This document shows positions 1 through 11,087 of a stretch of 64,000 nt of DNA, piece by piece. Under the pieces are notes generated by a model. The model did no database searches. It had not been told where the DNA came from and worked only from the letters and a program-made list of their open reading frames with translations. The stretch comes from Elephas maximus indicus (lineage: Eukaryota; Chordata; Mammalia; Proboscidea; Elephantidae): positions 16,223,001 through 16,287,000 of the forward strand of contig NC_064827.1 of NCBI RefSeq assembly GCF_024166365.1, given 5' to 3'. Position numbers and translations under genes: made by a program. Numbering within the stretch: position 1 is the stretch's first letter; each line of letters begins with the position of its first letter.

Positions 1-197
1 CTTTCTTGCCTAATAACTGGGACATCTCAGACAAATTATACTCTACATCTTGGTTACTTGATCTGCAAAACATGGGGAAACTGAGTCTCACAGAAGATAA
101 TAGCATTTCTAACATTACCTTTCAAGAATATTATGATGACCCAATAAAATAACATATGAAAGCACTTAGTACAATTCCTGGTACATAATCAGCAGTC

Positions 198-402
198 AGT
201 GGAGTCCATGGGTGGTACAAATGATTAACTTACTCAGGTGCTAACCCAAAGTTTGGAGGTTCCAGTCCACCTAGAAGCGCCTTGGAAAAAGGGCCTGGCG
301 ATCTCTTCTGAATAATCAGCCACTGAAAACTCTATGGAGCATAGTTCTCTGATGCATATGGGGTCACCATGAATTGGCATTGACTGAAAGGCAACTGGTT
401 AA
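198..402 (+). repeat. AfroSINE-type SINE (divergent 'ggagtccatgggtggtac' subfamily)
   Basis: Matches the second SINE subfamily seen also at 6.27 and 40.6 kb: head 'gtccatgggtggtacaaat', middle 'gcgccttggaaaaagggcctgg', end 'ggtcaccatgaattgg'. About 20% diverged from the younger copies by eye. Confidence 0.75.
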
Positions 403-430
403 TAAGCAGTCAATAAACATTAGACGTCTC

Positions 431-915
431 TGTCTTAGTTACCTAGTGCTGCTATAACAGAAGTAGCACAAGTGGATAGCTTAACAAAGAGAAATTTGTT
501 TCCTCAGAGTAAAGTAGGCTAGAAGTCCAAATTCAAGGTGTCAGCTCCAGGGGACGGCTTTCTCTGTCAGCTCTGGAGGAAGATTCCTTGTCCTCAAACT
601 TCCCCTGGTCGAGGAGCTTCTCAGGCACAGGGACCCTGGGTCCAAATGACGTACTCTGCTCCTGGTGCTGCTTTCGTGGTAGTATGAGGTCTCCCAGTCT
701 CTCTGCTGGCTTCTTGGTTTTATATCTGAAGAGGCTGCCTCAAGACACAATCCAATCTTGTAGACTGAGTCCTGCCTCACTAACACAACTAGCCCATCCT
801 CCCTCATTAACATCATAGAGGCAGAATTCACAACATACAGGAAAATCACAGGATACTGGGAATCATGGCCCAGCCCAACTGATACATACATTTTTGGGGG
901 GACATAATTCAATCC
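431..915 (-). mobile_element. ERVL-MaLR-like solo LTR
   Basis: Reverse complement of an LTR ending in the MaLR-like form '..agcagcactaggtaactaaga': it opens 'cttagttacctagtgctgct' and passes through 'gaggctagaagtcc'-type sequence. Six further copies in the window share these ends. There are no coding remains. Confidence 0.65.
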
Positions 916-1087
916 ATTATTTTTAAGTCTCCATTATTTTTACTATTGTAGCAGATATTCAGTGAATGCTAATTTCCCTTCTTTCTCTCAGAAAGGGAAG
1001 AATAGCCAGCACAAATGTGGGTCTACCCTGAATTCCAGCAGAAGAATCAAGCAGAGCCATTAGTGTGTTCGTAGCTTGCTGCATCAC

Positions 1088-1265
1088 TACCGTATTTTTT
1101 CAATTCTAAGATGCACATTTTCTGGCATTTTAATTTTCTAAAATTGGGGTTGCATCTTAAAATCAATGTGCAATATAATATAGTAGGTTTTCCTCCAAGA
1201 AACCGCTCATTAAAACAAAGATGTGTCTTAGGATTTAATAGTGTCTCAGAATCAAGGAAATAAAG
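1088..1265. mobile_element. Possible old DNA transposon with terminal inverted repeats
   Basis: Left end 'taccgtattttttcaattct' and right end '..cagaatcaaggaaataaag' are rough inverted repeats, with 'aagatgcaca' and 'tgtgtctta' just inside. The family is not recognised with certainty. Confidence 0.35.
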
Positions 1266-2295
1266 TAATTATTACTCTGTTGCCATAGCAGGCATGACAG
1301 TTTTACGACAAGAATAGCTAAGCTCCTAGGGAGTCCAGGCCTTAGGTTTTCTCTGTTGCAGCAAATCCACCACAATGGTCATAACCTCTGAAAGGTTGTG
1401 GGTTTTCTATTAATACCTGATTGTTCCCAGGCCTCTGCAGCCCATAGATACAAGTGAGCTAAACTGCAACAGCCCCCACCATTTTGCTGGTTCTAAACCC
1501 TCAGTGCCAAGCTTCAGGACTTCAGCATCCCCCCCTCCCCGCCCGAGGCTTCCCAGTTACTTCTGGGAGTCCCATATGCCCAGGGCCAGCACTTCTATGT
1601 GCTTCTGCTGTGCTCTCTGTAGAGCTCCATTCTGTGCCCACCCACTTGAGGAAGACACTCCTGCTGCCAGTCCTGGCCCTGCCCTCTGAGAACACTGCCT
1701 CCCAGTTTAGGAGGTGTATCAACCAGTACTCAAAATATGAACACCTTCCAGATAATTTTTCCTGCTTACTTAAGGGTCACAATAGACATCTACCACAACC
1801 TCGTCCAAGTAATTTCAGTACTTTGCAGACATTTCCACAGCACAGGCTGTGCCATTATTGGAACTTCATGTCATTCAGAGATCATGTTGGTTGGGCAGGG
1901 GCATAGGCAGTGAGAAGCAAGTATCAATGTCATCCTTTTACAATCCTCTGTTCCCTCATAGGTTATCCTTTGCTTCTCTAGAGCCTGACTAGAGAACCAT
2001 GCCCAGACCTCAGTTCCTTGGCAGAGCAAAGATGATCTGAATCTACCAGCTCATAACTGACCAAGTCTTTTCTGGCTCATGTGCCAGTCTGCCCACTTTC
2101 TTCTCTCAGATGACTGCCCTTGTTGCCCCTAGGACTTATCTTCCAGGGTGCTTGCTATCCTTGTCCAACACGTAAAGGTCAAACCACCTGGGAAGAAAGG
2201 CTCTTCCCCCTCACTTTCCCCATCCAAATGAGAAAAGAGAATGAGAATTCCTTCCATTGTGAATTTCCCCCTAAAGTCTGCCCATATTGTCCTTT
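1266..2295. other. Unassigned intergenic sequence
   Basis: Moderate G+C. The only long frame (1484-1906) has no recognisable protein similarity. No repeat was recognised. Confidence 0.4.
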
Positions 2296-2430
2296 ATTTA
2301 GCTTAGTTCATGGGCTTCCTTGCCCTTCATCCTCAGCTTTCAGAGAGAAGTTTCTGGTTCAGGGTGTGGGAGCAATCCTAGAACCACTCAAGCTTCCTCA
2401 AGCAATGAAGGAAAAGTCTACTCTCTGGAA
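2296..2430 (+). repeat. 135-base repeat unit, copy 1
   Basis: 'tttagcttagttcatgggctt' through 'tctactctctggaacaaaa' recurs at 4917-4970 plus 5546-5635, where an LTR splits it. The family is unknown. The RTE fragment follows about ten bases later. Confidence 0.6.
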
Positions 2431-2439
2431 CAAAATCAC

Positions 2440-3020
2440 AATCAGTGATCATGGAAGTGGCATTCGAGAAATCAAACAACGCATCACCCTGGGCAAATCT
2501 GCTGCAAAAGAACTCTTTAAAGTGTTAAAAAGCAAAGATGTCACCTTGAGGACTAAGGTGCGCCTGACCCAAGCCATGGTATTTTCAATCACCTCATATG
2601 CATGCAAAAGCTGCTCAACGAAGAAGAAAGAGCAAAGAAGGACTGATGCATTTGAACTATGGTGCTGGTGAAGAATACTGAACATATCAAGGACCGCCAG
2701 GAGAAAGAACAAATCTGTCTTAGAAGAAATACGGCCAGAATGCTCCTTAGAAGCCAGGATAGTGAGACGTCATCTTCCTTACTTTGGACATTTATCAGGA
2801 GGAACCAGTCCCTGGAGAAGGACAGCATGCTCGGTAAAGCAGAGGTTCAGCAAAAGAGAGGAAGACCCTCAATGAGATGGATTGACACAGTGGCCGCAAC
2901 GATGGCCTCAAACGTAACAATGATCGTGAGGATGGCGCAGGACCAGGCAGTGTTTCGTTCTGTTTACATAAGGTCACTATGAGTCGGAACTGACTTGACA
3001 GCACCTAACAACAACAACCT
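2440..3020 (+). mobile_element. RTE-clade LINE, 3' fragment (end of RT ORF and 3' UTR)
   Basis: Encodes the C-terminal RTE segment 'LGKSAAKELFKVLKSKDVT' and 'RLTQAMVFSITSYA', then '..RGRPSMRWIDTVAATMASN'. It ends in the typical 'tcactatgagtcggaactga' and 'cacctaacaacaacaacc'. The frame is broken by shifts. 5' truncated. Confidence 0.85.
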
Positions 3021-3828
3021 CTAATAAGGAAAATCCTGTCCAATGGTAACACCCAATTTTTTTTTTTTTAAGTAATGAGTCTAAGTAGGAGGGGTGCTGA
3101 AAGGAAAAGTCAGCTTAGTCCTAAACGAAGATCAACTTATCGCTGAGGATTGATGGCAATGATCCTTGGAGCTATAACTGCAGCCAGGATTCCTGTTCGT
3201 GCTGGAGAATATCTACAGGGAGGGTGCATGTACTATTGATGGAGTTGGGCTATGACGTGAGATAGCAGTGAAAATAACTTGCAAAGTAAAATCAAATATT
3301 CTGGCTTCCTGCAAGAAAAGCCCAACTACCAATTTTCCCCTCCGACTCTCGAAACATTCTGACTGCATTAGGGTTTCAACTCTGTGCGTTATTTTCAGAC
3401 CCAATTAAATATTTAAACTTTTTTTTCCTGGTTATTCCACTAAAATGAACAAAATGTTCATAGTAGTAGTTCTTGTAATGAAAGAAACAAAGCCCCAGAG
3501 AACTCATTTTGGTTAACTCTAGCAGTGCAAATGGCATGGCTGCAAGGCAAACTGGCAGTTCTTTAGAAGCAGTCTGAACCACCAGTGCAGACTATTTTAC
3601 AGATTAATGTAATAGGGAAGCTCCATACTGACCATTTATAACAAAAGTAGTCAAATGGTTAAACCAGCTGGAACTAGTACAAGTTCCTAATCATTTCCAG
3701 ACGCTACAGTCTCCCTTTTTTCTTCCCCAAACACCCAGACCTAGTGAAGGGTAAGGCTTTGCTTTTACATTCAAGTTTCAATAATTTATTTATAAAACAT
3801 AATATATACAGGCTTCTAAACATTAAGG
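3021..3828. other. Intergenic sequence, nothing recognised
   Basis: AT-rich, no recognised element. A T-run follows the RTE end. Confidence 0.4.
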
Positions 3829-4042
3829 AGGGAGCCCTGGTAGCACAGTGGTTAAAGTACCTGGCTGCTAACAGAAAGGCCAGTGGTTCAAACCTACCAG
3901 CCACTTCATGGGAGAAAGATGTGGCAGTCTGCTTCCATAAATATTTACAGCCTTGGAAACACTATGGGGCAGTTCTACTCTGTCCTCTAGAGTCACAAGG
4001 AGTCAGAATCAATTCAACGATAATGGGTTAGTTTGTTTGTTT
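3829..4042 (+). repeat. AfroSINE, near full length
   Basis: Head 'gagccctggtagcacagtgg', B-box-like 'ggttcaaacctac', end 'gagtcagaatcaattcaacg', with a tail 'gggttagtttgtttgttt'. Confidence 0.9.
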
Positions 4043-4916
4043 AAACATTAAGAGAAAAAAAAATTATTTTGTTGTACCACTTGCTTTTACATTTATAAAG
4101 GAAATCAGATAACACATTTGGATTGGTTTAACTCCATCACCCCTACTAGAAAAATTATTCAAAGTTCATTCTTTACTAAAAATGGGTCAGAAATGTCTTC
4201 CTTGGAAACAAAGCATAGTAAGCCATTGCAGGATTAAAAGTAACTCTCAAGCTCTTTCTTCACTGGTTACTGAGTCAAATATTTTGGCTATTTTTAGTAC
4301 CTAAATAAATAGCAACAAAAAGCTTTCAGTGCCAGATAAACAATTTTGTGGAATTTTTTTATGTAATATAAAGATTATTTCATTGTCTAATCTAGAGACG
4401 TGGAATTCAGAAACCACTGGGAGAGTTTGCTATTTTATACCTAAAGGAATAGTGTATTCAAACAATTGGGTTAGAATCACTATAAATTAAATTTCATTTG
4501 ATAGATTTATGAGTTAAAAGTGTTTTCATGATATAAATGTGGTTTTGTGTGTGGTTACGCATAATCCTAATAAAACAGATTGTGCCATCATGATGCTCAT
4601 TTGTCCATGTCTGTTCTGGAGGATAGAACATTGCCAGCTAGGAACACCCTTACCAGAAACCATGTCTTCATTTGCGATCTGGAGACCAAGTCACTGACAA
4701 AGGCCAAGTCTGTTTTGCTATGAGGTGAACCCACTAACCTATCAAAAGGAATCAAAGCTTAACAAAGAAGGATTTCATACTTTGAATTGAGGGGTGAGAA
4801 AAAAAAGAAACGAGAAAATAGGCAGCAAGACAGGTGACCGAAACAATCAAGAGAATGATAATCAAGTGCAAGTTCAGATCTGGTGACTTGGAATCTCAAC
4901 TTTGTGTGTTCAGTGT
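4043..4916. other. AT-rich intergenic sequence, nothing recognised
   Basis: No coding frame or repeat family seen. Confidence 0.4.
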
Positions 4917-4974
4917 TATTTAGCTTAGTTCATGGGCTTCTTTGCTCCCTTCATCCTCAGTTTTGGAAAAGGAG

Positions 4975-5545
4975 TGTTATCAACTGAATTTTGTCCCCCC
5001 AAAATATGAATTCAAATTCTGGCCCCTAACCCTGTAAATATGATCCTGTTGGGAAACAGGATTTTCTTTGTTATATTACTGTAATGTACACTAATAATGC
5101 ATGCTTCTACGTTTGTTTGCCAACCATGCCCTCTCCCTGTGAGGTATTTTTGTAAGTACACTATGCTAATTTTTTTTACAGCAACATGTAAAAAAAAAAT
5201 TGGTATGAAAATACCTCTCAGTGGGGAGGGCAAGGCTGGCAAACAAACATAGAAGGCAGGCATTATCTGTGTAAAAATATGGTAATTAGGCCATACCTGA
5301 GTAGGGTGGGTCCTAAATCTAATCACTTCTCAGTTATAAAAAGAGCAGAATGGACACACATACACAAGAAGACAGACACCATGGGAGGATCATCTACAAG
5401 CCAAGGAACCAAAGAACGCCCTGAGCTACTGACAAGGAAGGAATCAACACTGCCGAGACCCTGATTTGGACTTTTAACCACTAGAGCTGTAAGAAAAGAA
5501 ATTTCTGTTGTATTTGTGTTACAGCAGCACTAGGTAACTAAGACA
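4975..5545 (+). mobile_element. ERVL-MaLR-like solo LTR interrupted by a palindromic element
   Basis: Runs from TGTTATC to AAGACA with near-matching 5-base flanks (AGGAG/AGGGG). Internal landmarks are 'gggaaacaggattttctttg', 'aatcacttctcagttataaa' and 'gttacagcagcactaggtaa'. The element at 5076-5286 is a later insertion. Confidence 0.7.
5076..5286. mobile_element. Palindromic MITE-like element, 211 bases
   Basis: The whole element folds back on itself. The left arm has 'ataatgcatgcttctacg' and 'tttgtttgccaaccatgcc'; the right arm carries their inverse ('ggcaaggctggcaaacaaa', 'agaaggcaggcattat'). The arms are about 105 bases with a 6-base centre at 5181-5186. It is flanked by TA on both sides (5074-5075, 5287-5288), as for Tc1/mariner elements. 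No coding sequence. The family is not recognised. Confidence 0.7.
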
Positions 5546-5635
5546 AGGGGTTTCTGGTTCAGGACCTGGGAGCATTACTGGAACCACTAGCATTTCTGCC
5601 AGCAGTAGAGGAAAAATTTACTCTCCCGAACAAAA

Positions 5636-6268
5636 GAGCTTTTAGGGAGCCTTGCTACCCTTTTCAAGGCTTTATACACATAGCCAAATCCCTCATCAGC
5701 CTTCCTATTTCCAACAAGAAGGATTCTTATCTTCTACTCTAAATAAGCACACACTCCAGAGTGAGACAATAATAAACACTACTGAGTTAAGTACATGAAA
5801 GGGTTATTGAATATAAACCCAAAGGAGGGCTGGAGTTGATTTGGATACACAGCTGGAGGCTTTACTGTAGCCACAAAGCCATGAGTATGGCAAATCGCTG
5901 ACATTTGCTGAGAATCATTTTATGTTCCACAAGATTATGCTTGCAAGGACTACCAGAATAGCCAACAAAATTACTAAAACTAAGACTTGTTCAAGGATAT
6001 ACCCTGGTAATGGGCATCCAGTAATTTTTCCATTACATAAAATACAAGCGCTGAGTAAAAATAGAGGACATAGTGGACTGCCATTCTTACAGACTAGACC
6101 CAACTGCTACTCTACTGTGCAGACCACCTCCCACAAGTGGTAACCATGTATGATGGGCAGGCATACTTTCAGAAATGTGAGTGTATGCAAGAAAAAAAAA
6201 AAGAAAATGCAATTGCAACAGTGAAAAATCCATGTTACTGTCCATTTGCGTATACTGAATCCCCTCTC
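5636..6268. other. Intergenic sequence, nothing recognised
   Basis: No gene or repeat family seen. Confidence 0.4.
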
Positions 6269-6476
6269 AGGAGTCCCTGGGTGGTGCAAATGGCTAATGG
6301 GTTCTGTTGCTAGCTGAAAGACTGGAAGTTCCAGTCCACCCAGAGGCACCTCGGAGGAAAGTCCTGGCTAGCTATTTTCAAAAAGTCAGCCATTGAAAAC
6401 CCGATGAAGCACAATTCTACTCTGACACACATGCGGTTACCACGACTCCGAACTGACGACATGGCAACTTTTTTTA
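6269..6476 (+). repeat. AfroSINE-type SINE ('ggagtccctgggtggtgc' subfamily)
   Basis: Head 'ggagtccctgggtggtgcaa', middle 'cacctcggaggaaagtcctgg', end 'ccgaactgacgacatggc'. Confidence 0.85.
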
Positions 6477-6941
6477 AATCCTGTCTCTCCTAAAGTCTCA
6501 CAGCACAACACACAGTCTTTGCTTTTATTAAGCTCAAATTTGATAAAACCGGTACAGATTTGCTGGTTCTCCCTCCCCCCTCCCCCCCCAACTACCAAAA
6601 ATAAGACAATTGTGACATCTCGGACTTGCTTTGAGCCCTGCTATTCTAAGCCTCTGGCACAGTTGATACTTGACTGGGATCATGTTTGTCATTTTTGGAC
6701 TCTGAGCTCTAGGAGCCTTCAAATTCACTTTATGAGTGGCACTTAGTTGCGCAGGAATCCCTTTGAGAACCTGAGAAGGAAAACGGGGAAGAGGACAAGC
6801 CTGAATACTTCGGTGTAGCAGTTCTTAGGCTAGCTACTGGAGTTTTTCTAACGTTTCTGTTAGCACAAAGGGTTCAACTGATTTTCAAGGCTTTGAAAAT
6901 GGTGGCTTGGTGGAAAATCCAGAAGGGGAGCCAGACAATGA

Positions 6942-7892
<951 letters not shown>

Positions 7893-9035
7893 GCCCCTTG
7901 GTAACCTTACCTGGCCACCAAACCCGTGCAAAAAATCTCCTTCCCTCATCACAATTGCAACTCCACCCGACAAAATAAGCAACCAAACCACAGTGGTAAA
8001 ATTAATCCAGGAAATGGACAGACTCCAGTTTTGAGAAAAGTAATGTACATAGATTTTTCCTGCTGTTGAGTGAGATAGAAAACGATAGTTTTGTACGTGG
8101 CCGTTTTACACTGAAGTTCGTAGGTAAAATGCATCACTGTGCTAGCCTTCCTGGGGTTGTATTTAAATGGACAAGACAGTGACTCCAGAAGAGGTTTTAG
8201 GCCAAAGCCCAAACTCTCTTTTGGAAAACTGTTCCATCAGTTGGAAAACTGTTCCATCAGAAGGCCAAAGTAGACTTCTGTTCAGGACTGGGGAAAGGTA
8301 TGAAATCATCTGTACTTTTACCCCCTCCCCATTTTCTTCCCTCCCTGTGTCTCAGAAGAAACAGTCGACTTGAAAACCTGGCTTACAATTTTTATTTTAA
8401 GATGATCAAGAAGGTGGTCCATTTTCTCCAAGATTCCCCAAAAGAGGAAAAAATATGTATTAGTAGTGGACTAATTGTTACACTGTTATGTCTTTTATAA
8501 AACTTGGTTTTTTTCTAAGTTCCTAATTAAGCTAAGCAACTTTAGCCTCAATTTAGGAGATGGTTACTACTTTGGCCTTAAGCTGAAATTGCAACTTACA
8601 TTGCCTTGTGCTTTTGTCATCTTTTTATACGTCAGAATGATAGGTCTGACGTTTAACCCTTGCGGCACCATGCCTCTGCCACAGCAGCATGCTACTTAAA
8701 AAGAAGGAAATCGCTTCTCTGTTCTTCAGCGATTCCTAGTTAGTTACCACCTCCCACTGAAGGGCTGGAGGGGAAACAGCCAAGTTCAAGAAAGATAAAC
8801 CCCTCTTCTAAGCAACCCTTAACAGGGAATGCCCATCTCTGTAATGCTGGCTGTTATGCCTTTGAATAGACCTAACCCTGGTCAGCTTGACTCCAGTCTG
8901 TCCTGGTTTATAGCTAACCCTAACTGAGAAGGAAACAGGACCTGCCCTTCCCAGGACAGGACCGGGGAGGGGGATGTCAGGATAGCAACAGCCTGGTTTG
9001 GTTTGTTCAAACATTCTGATACCTGATTTTCACAG
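7893..9035 (+). other. TPD52L3 3' flank / probable 3' UTR region
   Basis: No second frame and no recognised repeat. Contains a perfect 20-base tandem duplication at 8221-8260. No strong AATAAA was identified, so the transcript end is unknown. Confidence 0.4.
8221..8260 (+). repeat. Perfect 20-base tandem duplication
   Basis: 'ttggaaaactgttccatcag' occurs twice head to tail with no mismatch, 330 bases after the TPD52L3 stop. Confidence 0.95.
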
Positions 9036-9100
9036 GAGCTACACATGGGGTTGCCATGAATTAGAATCAACAGCAAGTGGTTGGATTTTTTGGTTTTATG
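9036..9100 (+). repeat. AfroSINE 3' fragment
   Basis: 'ggggttgccatgaattagaa' with 'tcaacagcaagtggt' and a T-rich tail. Head missing. Confidence 0.6.
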
Positions 9101-9930
9101 GTGGTTTTTTGCTTTTCAATTTTCAAAATGCCATGACTTGGCAGCTTCCTTCATTCTTCCAGTCACACTGCTTGAGGTAGAAGTTTGTGTCTTTTGGACT
9201 CTAAGCAGGGAGACTAGGACCTTTATTTGCTTGGGTACATATCAATAACCTCTCACTTCCTAAAGGTAGCCCCCCACCCCCCATCCTACAAAGGCGATTC
9301 TATTTTGTTGATTCTTGAAAACTCCCCTCTACATTCCTTTGGTTTCCCTACAAGCAAAACCAAATACCACTATAAATGCAAAAGGACTTGGGAAGCTGTA
9401 AAGCCACTGATGTATCCCAACCCTCACAGATTTGTGAAAACAAAGTTTTGTTTGGATTAAACAAGATGGTCAGCTATTTTACATGTTTGTCTTGTTGTTG
9501 TTGTATTTATCAACCAAAATGGTTTTCAGTGCTGGAGAACTAGAGTTGAATCTGCAGCACGCAAAAAGCAAAAGTAATCCAACAGGCAAAGATTTTGACC
9601 TTATATTACAGAAAGGCTTGTTTTAGTGAAAATCTCAGACTGACATCATAGGCCAAACCCAGAATATGTTCTCTTTTATTTAATAATTCATACAAATGCA
9701 ACAACAATTTCCCCCAATAAATTCTCAATTCCACAAGAGCAGTAAAGGGCATGCATGTTTTGTTCATTGTATTCCCATGAAGGCATAGGGTAGATGTTCA
9801 GTAAATACGTGTTGAATCAATGAAGCAATCAATATCACATACTTCAGACATTTAATCTCGGATCCAAGAGATAGCAACACCAACAGGTCGACAAGTTCTT
9901 CCTGCTTTTAAGCAAAGCATTTTACTTCTC
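9101..9930. other. Intergenic sequence, nothing recognised
   Basis: AT-rich. A short stretch near 9,780-9,830 resembles the 3' end of ancient mammalian LINE2-type repeats, not enough to call. Confidence 0.35.
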
Positions 9931-10360
9931 TATGCAAAAAAAATTTGAGACCCTAGTATGTGTCATGCACTGTGCCACGCCCTGAAGACACAGAAATTAA
10001 TTAGACATGGCCCTTGCTCTCCAGAAACACTCAGATTTTTAAGTCGTTACAATTCCCTGCAATAGATGCTAAAATAGAGCTCTGTTCCGGAGACAAAGGA
10101 AACCCTGAGGAAGGGGTGTCGATTCTGCCTTAGTAGGTTAGAAAAGGCTTCAGAAGGCAGAAAGTCTTAGTAGGAGTTCACCAGACAAGAGTAGAACATT
10201 CCAGACAATATCCAGAGGAACTGAGTCATGAAGGAATGTAACAGAATGGCATGTTCCAGGAAATACCAATAGGCCATTGTGGCTGGAGAGGGAGGGGAAG
10301 TGGTGAGAGATGAGGACAGAGAAATAAACAGGAGCAAGATCATAAATGAGGAGTATTATA
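9931..10360 (+). repeat. Ancient mammalian interspersed repeat (L2/CR1-class, uncertain)
   Basis: 'tgcactgtgccacgccctga', 'acatggcccttgctctccag' and 'aacattccagacaatatcc' have the cadence of a very old, widely dispersed mammalian repeat. Family not settled. Confidence 0.4.
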
Positions 10361-10371
10361 TGCTGTCTCAG

Positions 10372-10485
10372 CGAGCCCTGGTGGCACAGTGGTTAAAGCA
10401 CTCAACTGCTATGCAAAAGGTTGGTAGTTCAAACCCACCAGCCGCTCCACAGGAGAAAGATGTGGGTTTGGTTTAAGGTTTTTTT
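10372..10485 (+). repeat. AfroSINE, internally deleted
   Basis: 5' half intact ('gagccctggtggcacagtgg', B box 'gtagttcaaaccc', then 'ggagaaagatgtggg'), joined directly to the 'tttggtttaagg' tail. The middle is missing. Confidence 0.8.
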
Positions 10486-10704
10486 TTAGATATGCTATCT
10501 CAGAAATTACTATTTAATGCTGCAGGAAATGAGCAGACATTGAAGACACTTAAGTTAAAAAGTTAACAATCCAAATTGTGTCTTAGATGGAGCATGCTGG
10601 TCACAATAGAAATAGATTGAGAAGTATTTAAGAGGTAAAATCTCCAAGACTTAGGAACTAACTGTATAGGAGAGAGGGATGGGTAAATTTTAGAGATGAT
10701 AAAA

Positions 10705-10905
10705 CTAGTTGTTGAGGAGTCACTTCCAACCTGCTCAAGGCGGCCCCGTGTGCGTCAGAGTAGAACCGTGCTCCCTAGGGTTTTCAGTGGCTGGGTTTTT
10801 AGAAGTAAATCACCAGGCCTTTCTTCTGAAGCTCCTCTGGATGGACTCCATCCTTTCAGTTAGCAGGCGAGTGTGTTAACCATTTGGACTACCCAGGGAC
10901 TCCAG
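10705..10905 (-). repeat. AfroSINE-type SINE (long subfamily)
   Basis: Reverse-orientation copy: 'gcgtcagagtagaaccgtgc', 'gggttttcagtggctgg', ending 'ctacccagggactcc'. Confidence 0.85.
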
Positions 10906-10916
10906 CGTATCTATAC

Positions 10917-11079
10917 TAACCAAACCCCATTGCCACTGAGTGAATTCTGACGCATAGAAACCCTATAGGACAGAGTAGAACTGCCCCATAAGGCTTCTAA
11001 GGAGTAGCTGATGGATTCGAACTGCCAGACTTTTGGTGAGCAGCCATAGCTCTTAACCACTCTACCATTAGGGCTCCAA
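10917..11079 (-). repeat. AfroSINE
   Basis: 'aaccaaaccccattgccact' to 'accattagggctcc'. It lies between the previous SINE and the 3' end of the RTE element. Confidence 0.85.
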
Positions 11080-11087
11080 TGTCTGTG

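Larger units (their letters stand above)
4917..5635 (+). repeat. 135-base repeat unit, copy 2, split by an LTR
   Basis: The left part (4917-4974, 'tttagcttagttcatgggctt') and right part (5546-5635, 'gtttctggttcaggacctgg') align with 2296-2430. The LTR at 4975-5545 sits exactly at the junction. Confidence 0.6.

Noticed and set aside
1484-1906. 140-codon plus-strand frame
   Set aside because: No similarity recognised; overlapping frames of similar length exist on both strands.
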